Shown: in pieces, positions 62,369 through 64,000 of the stretch
How positions within the stretch are numbered: the first letter of the stretch is position 1
Layout of the letters: every line of letters starts with the position of its first letter
From: Gammaproteobacteria bacterium UBA5078
Lineage (GTDB): Bacteria; Pseudomonadota; Gammaproteobacteria; Pseudomonadales; Pseudohongiellaceae
Reading direction: 5' to 3'
Length of the DNA stretch: 64,000 bases
Assembly (NCBI GenBank): GCA_002416505.1
Contig: DIAM01000004.1
Location: 1-64,000 of the forward strand
Notes under the pieces: generated by a model
What the model was told of the DNA's origin: nothing
Database searches by the model: none
What the model saw: the letters and a program-made list of their open reading frames with translations, nothing else
Translations under genes and position numbers: made by a program

Positions 62369-62461
62369 GGGCTATTTACGGCATACTTACTTGCGAGTTC
62401 GCGCGAGCATTTCGCGGCGATCGACTAGAGATCCACAATTATAAACTAGGGGAATGGGGCA

Positions 62462-64000
62462 GTGAATCAAACAACTGAAGGGACAGCTAGCCAGACGATA
62501 AAGGCCGAAGTAGATACCCTGCTATTACGCGCACACGCTTACGCGGCATTCATCGCGCTACTGATAGCGGTTACTTTCGGCATTATCATCTCGCTACAGT
62601 TCATCTACCCTAATTTCACCGCGGATTGGCTCCCCGGCTGGGGCCGCATGCGCTACGCCCATACCCAGGGCATCATGCTGGGCTGGTTAGGCAATGCCTT
62701 CCTCGCCTTTATGTACCACGCAGTGCCGGTGCTCAGTGGCCGCCCTGTCACCAGCCGCACACTCGGGCTATGGCTATTCGGTGTGTGGAATTTTGCAGTC
62801 ATGATTCCGGGTTGGATACTGGTGCTGTCCGGTTTTAGTCAGCCACTGGAATGGGCCGAGTTCCCCATGGCGGTCGACATCTTCGTCATCGTCGGCTTGG
62901 CGCTCGCCGCCTATCAGTTCTTGCCCCCCTTCATCCGCCGCGGCGTCACCGATCTCTATGTATCGAGCTGGTATCTTATCGGGGGCTTGGTGTTCACCCT
63001 CCTGTCCTATCCTATGGGCAACTTCGCCCCTGAGTTCGTACCCGGCGCCGCCGGCGCCGCGTTCAGCGGCCTGTGGATTCATGATGCGGTTGGGCTGTTC
63101 GTAACGCCGATGGCACTTGCGATTCTGTATTTTGTTATCCCCGCCTCCACCGGCAAACCGATCTTCAGCCATTTCCTATCCATGCTGGGTTTCTGGGGGT
63201 TGTTCTTCCTCTACCCACTCAATGGCACCCATCACTATATCTTCTCCGTGATCCCCATGGAGGCGCAGATGACAGCAATCCTAGCCTCTTTCCTATTGGG
63301 CATCGTAGTGATCATCGTCGTCAGCAACCTCATGCTCTCCCAACGCGGGGCCGGCCTCATCCCTAAGGATATTGGCCTGCGTTTCGTGTCGATGGCCGTC
63401 GTATTTTATTTGATCGTGAGTATTCAGGGTTCCCTACAGGCCAATATGAGTTTGAACCAGGCGGTGCACTTCACCGACTGGGTTATCGGGCACTCCCACC
63501 TCGCAATGCTCGGCTTCGCCACCTTCGCCGCCATTGGCGGCATCCTCCACGCCTGGCAACGCATGCCTCAGGCGCGCTATAACGCGAAGGCGTTCGAGTG
63601 GGCCTACTGGCTGCTCGTAGTCGGCATAAGTGTCATGGTCATCGATCTTACGCTGGCCGGGATCGTGCAAGGGCAGCTCTGGCAAGATGGGTCGCCCTGG
63701 ATCGAATCCCTGCAAGCCTCGCGCCCCTACTGGATCGTGCGTTCTATTTCGGCCATCCCCGTAGCCACCGGTTTCATCGTCTTATTGATCGGCATGGTGA
63801 CAGGGGAGCGTGGCGCGGGTGCGAACGCCCTTGCTGCATCGCACACTGCGCAAACTACTGACTCTCTTGCCTCCCATTCCGAACTCCACGATGGCGCCCG
63901 CGGTCTGAAGATGTCCTATGTCGTCGCCTGCGCCGCGGGCATCGTATTCTTCGTACTCTCTGTGTCATTACTCGGCTTGTTGCCGAGACAGGTGTTGGAG
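62462..64000 (+). CDS. Second cbb3-like cytochrome c oxidase subunit I (cut at window end)
   Basis: At least 513 residues of a membrane oxidase subunit are open to the window edge. Candidate ligands fit the cbb3 pattern: YAHTQGIMLGW (low-spin haem), WIHDAVGLF and NGTHHYIFS (copper B), and DWVIGHSHLAMLGF (haem pair). It is longer than, and diverged from, CcoN at 49102, and its last residues (LLGLLPRQVLE) come after the expected last helix. It may therefore continue into a fused CcoO-like domain. GGGG precedes GTG 62462, which sets the start. Confidence 0.82.
   Translation, partial: MNQTTEGTASQTIKAEVDTLLLRAHAYAAFIALLIAVTFGIIISLQFIYPNFTADWLPGWGRMRYAHTQGIMLGWLGNAFLAFMYHAVPVLSGRPVTSRTLGLWLFGVWNFAVMIPGWILVLSGFSQPLEWAEFPMAVDIFVIVGLALAAYQFLPPFIRRGVTDLYVSSWYLIGGLVFTLLSYPMGNFAPEFVPGAAGAAFSGLWIHDAVGLFVTPMALAILYFVIPASTGKPIFSHFLSMLGFWGLFFLYPLNGTHHYIFSVIPMEAQMTAILASFLLGIVVIIVVSNLMLSQRGAGLIPKDIGLRFVSMAVVFYLIVSIQGSLQANMSLNQAVHFTDWVIGHSHLAMLGFATFAAIGGILHAWQRMPQARYNAKAFEWAYWLLVVGISVMVIDLTLAGIVQGQLWQDGSPWIESLQASRPYWIVRSISAIPVATGFIVLLIGMVTGERGAGANALAASHTAQTTDSLASHSELHDGARGLKMSYVVACAAGIVFFVLSVSLLGLLPRQVLE

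Noticed and set aside
1..64000. tRNA, rRNA, CRISPR or intact insertion sequence
   Set aside because: I looked for rRNA- and tRNA-like stretches, regularly spaced repeats, and transposase motifs with terminal inverted repeats, and found none by eye. A covariance-model search would be needed to exclude small RNAs.

Overview
The window looks like chromosomal DNA of a free-living, aerobic Gammaproteobacterium. The reasons are the ccoNOQP-ccoGHIS order with overlapping genes, the PA2778/PA2779-type pair, DUF3301 and DUF3185 proteins, TonB-dependent and MarR genes, and high coding density at moderate GC. A secreted ice-binding protein (DUF3494) suggests a cold, probably aquatic habitat. Species cannot be named from the sequence. 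I see no rRNA, tRNA, CRISPR array, intact insertion sequence or prophage.

Layout. 0.7-6.2 kb: c-di-GMP signalling (MASE3-PAS-PAS-GGDEF-EAL protein, then a membrane GGEEF cyclase overlapping a periplasmic solute-binding protein) and a small DUF3185 protein. 6.5-13.1 kb: FrnE-type DsbA protein, membrane protein, GST, MATE exporter, DUF3301 protein, secreted amidohydrolase, secreted unknown. 13.1-24.3 kb: a large exported redox cluster, with a PQQ dehydrogenase and dihaem cytochrome c, a divergent cupin, and a five-gene minus-strand run (DUF1592/PSD-type dihaem protein, Tat-type DUF1552 protein, ankyrin protein, cytochrome/PHM-like copper protein, secreted beta protein). 24.5-28.7 kb: two related split-barrel-like proteins around a 44-codon membrane peptide and a serine hydrolase, then a nitronate monooxygenase with an extra C-terminal helical domain. 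29.0-38.0 kb: MarR regulator and TonB receptor, a pentameric-channel-like membrane protein, two small membrane proteins, a CBM9/DUF5916 outer-membrane protein and a secreted FAH-family protein.

38.5-48.9 kb: ice-binding protein; a stress/envelope group (REC-PAS, Crp-type regulator, PA2778/PA2779 pair, glycine-zipper lipoprotein, a 48-codon Lmo0937-type peptide, BON protein); transglutaminase and N-formylglutamate amidohydrolase; a lipoprotein; a CPBP protease. 49.1-57.6 kb: complete cbb3 oxidase operon (ccoNOQP, ccoGHIS, SafE-type protein). 57.7-64.0 kb: Yip1 protein, DUF442-type phosphatase, PD40 propeller, serB, a secreted protein, and the start of a second, divergent cbb3-like oxidase that runs off the window.

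The likely common thread is exported oxidative chemistry feeding electrons into high-affinity respiration. The 13-24 kb cluster is the best candidate for an undescribed system. Its substrate is unknown, and the link to the oxidases is inference. Three copies of a short motif (ACTCTGACCCCTTTGAT and a degenerate form) lie at gene boundaries.
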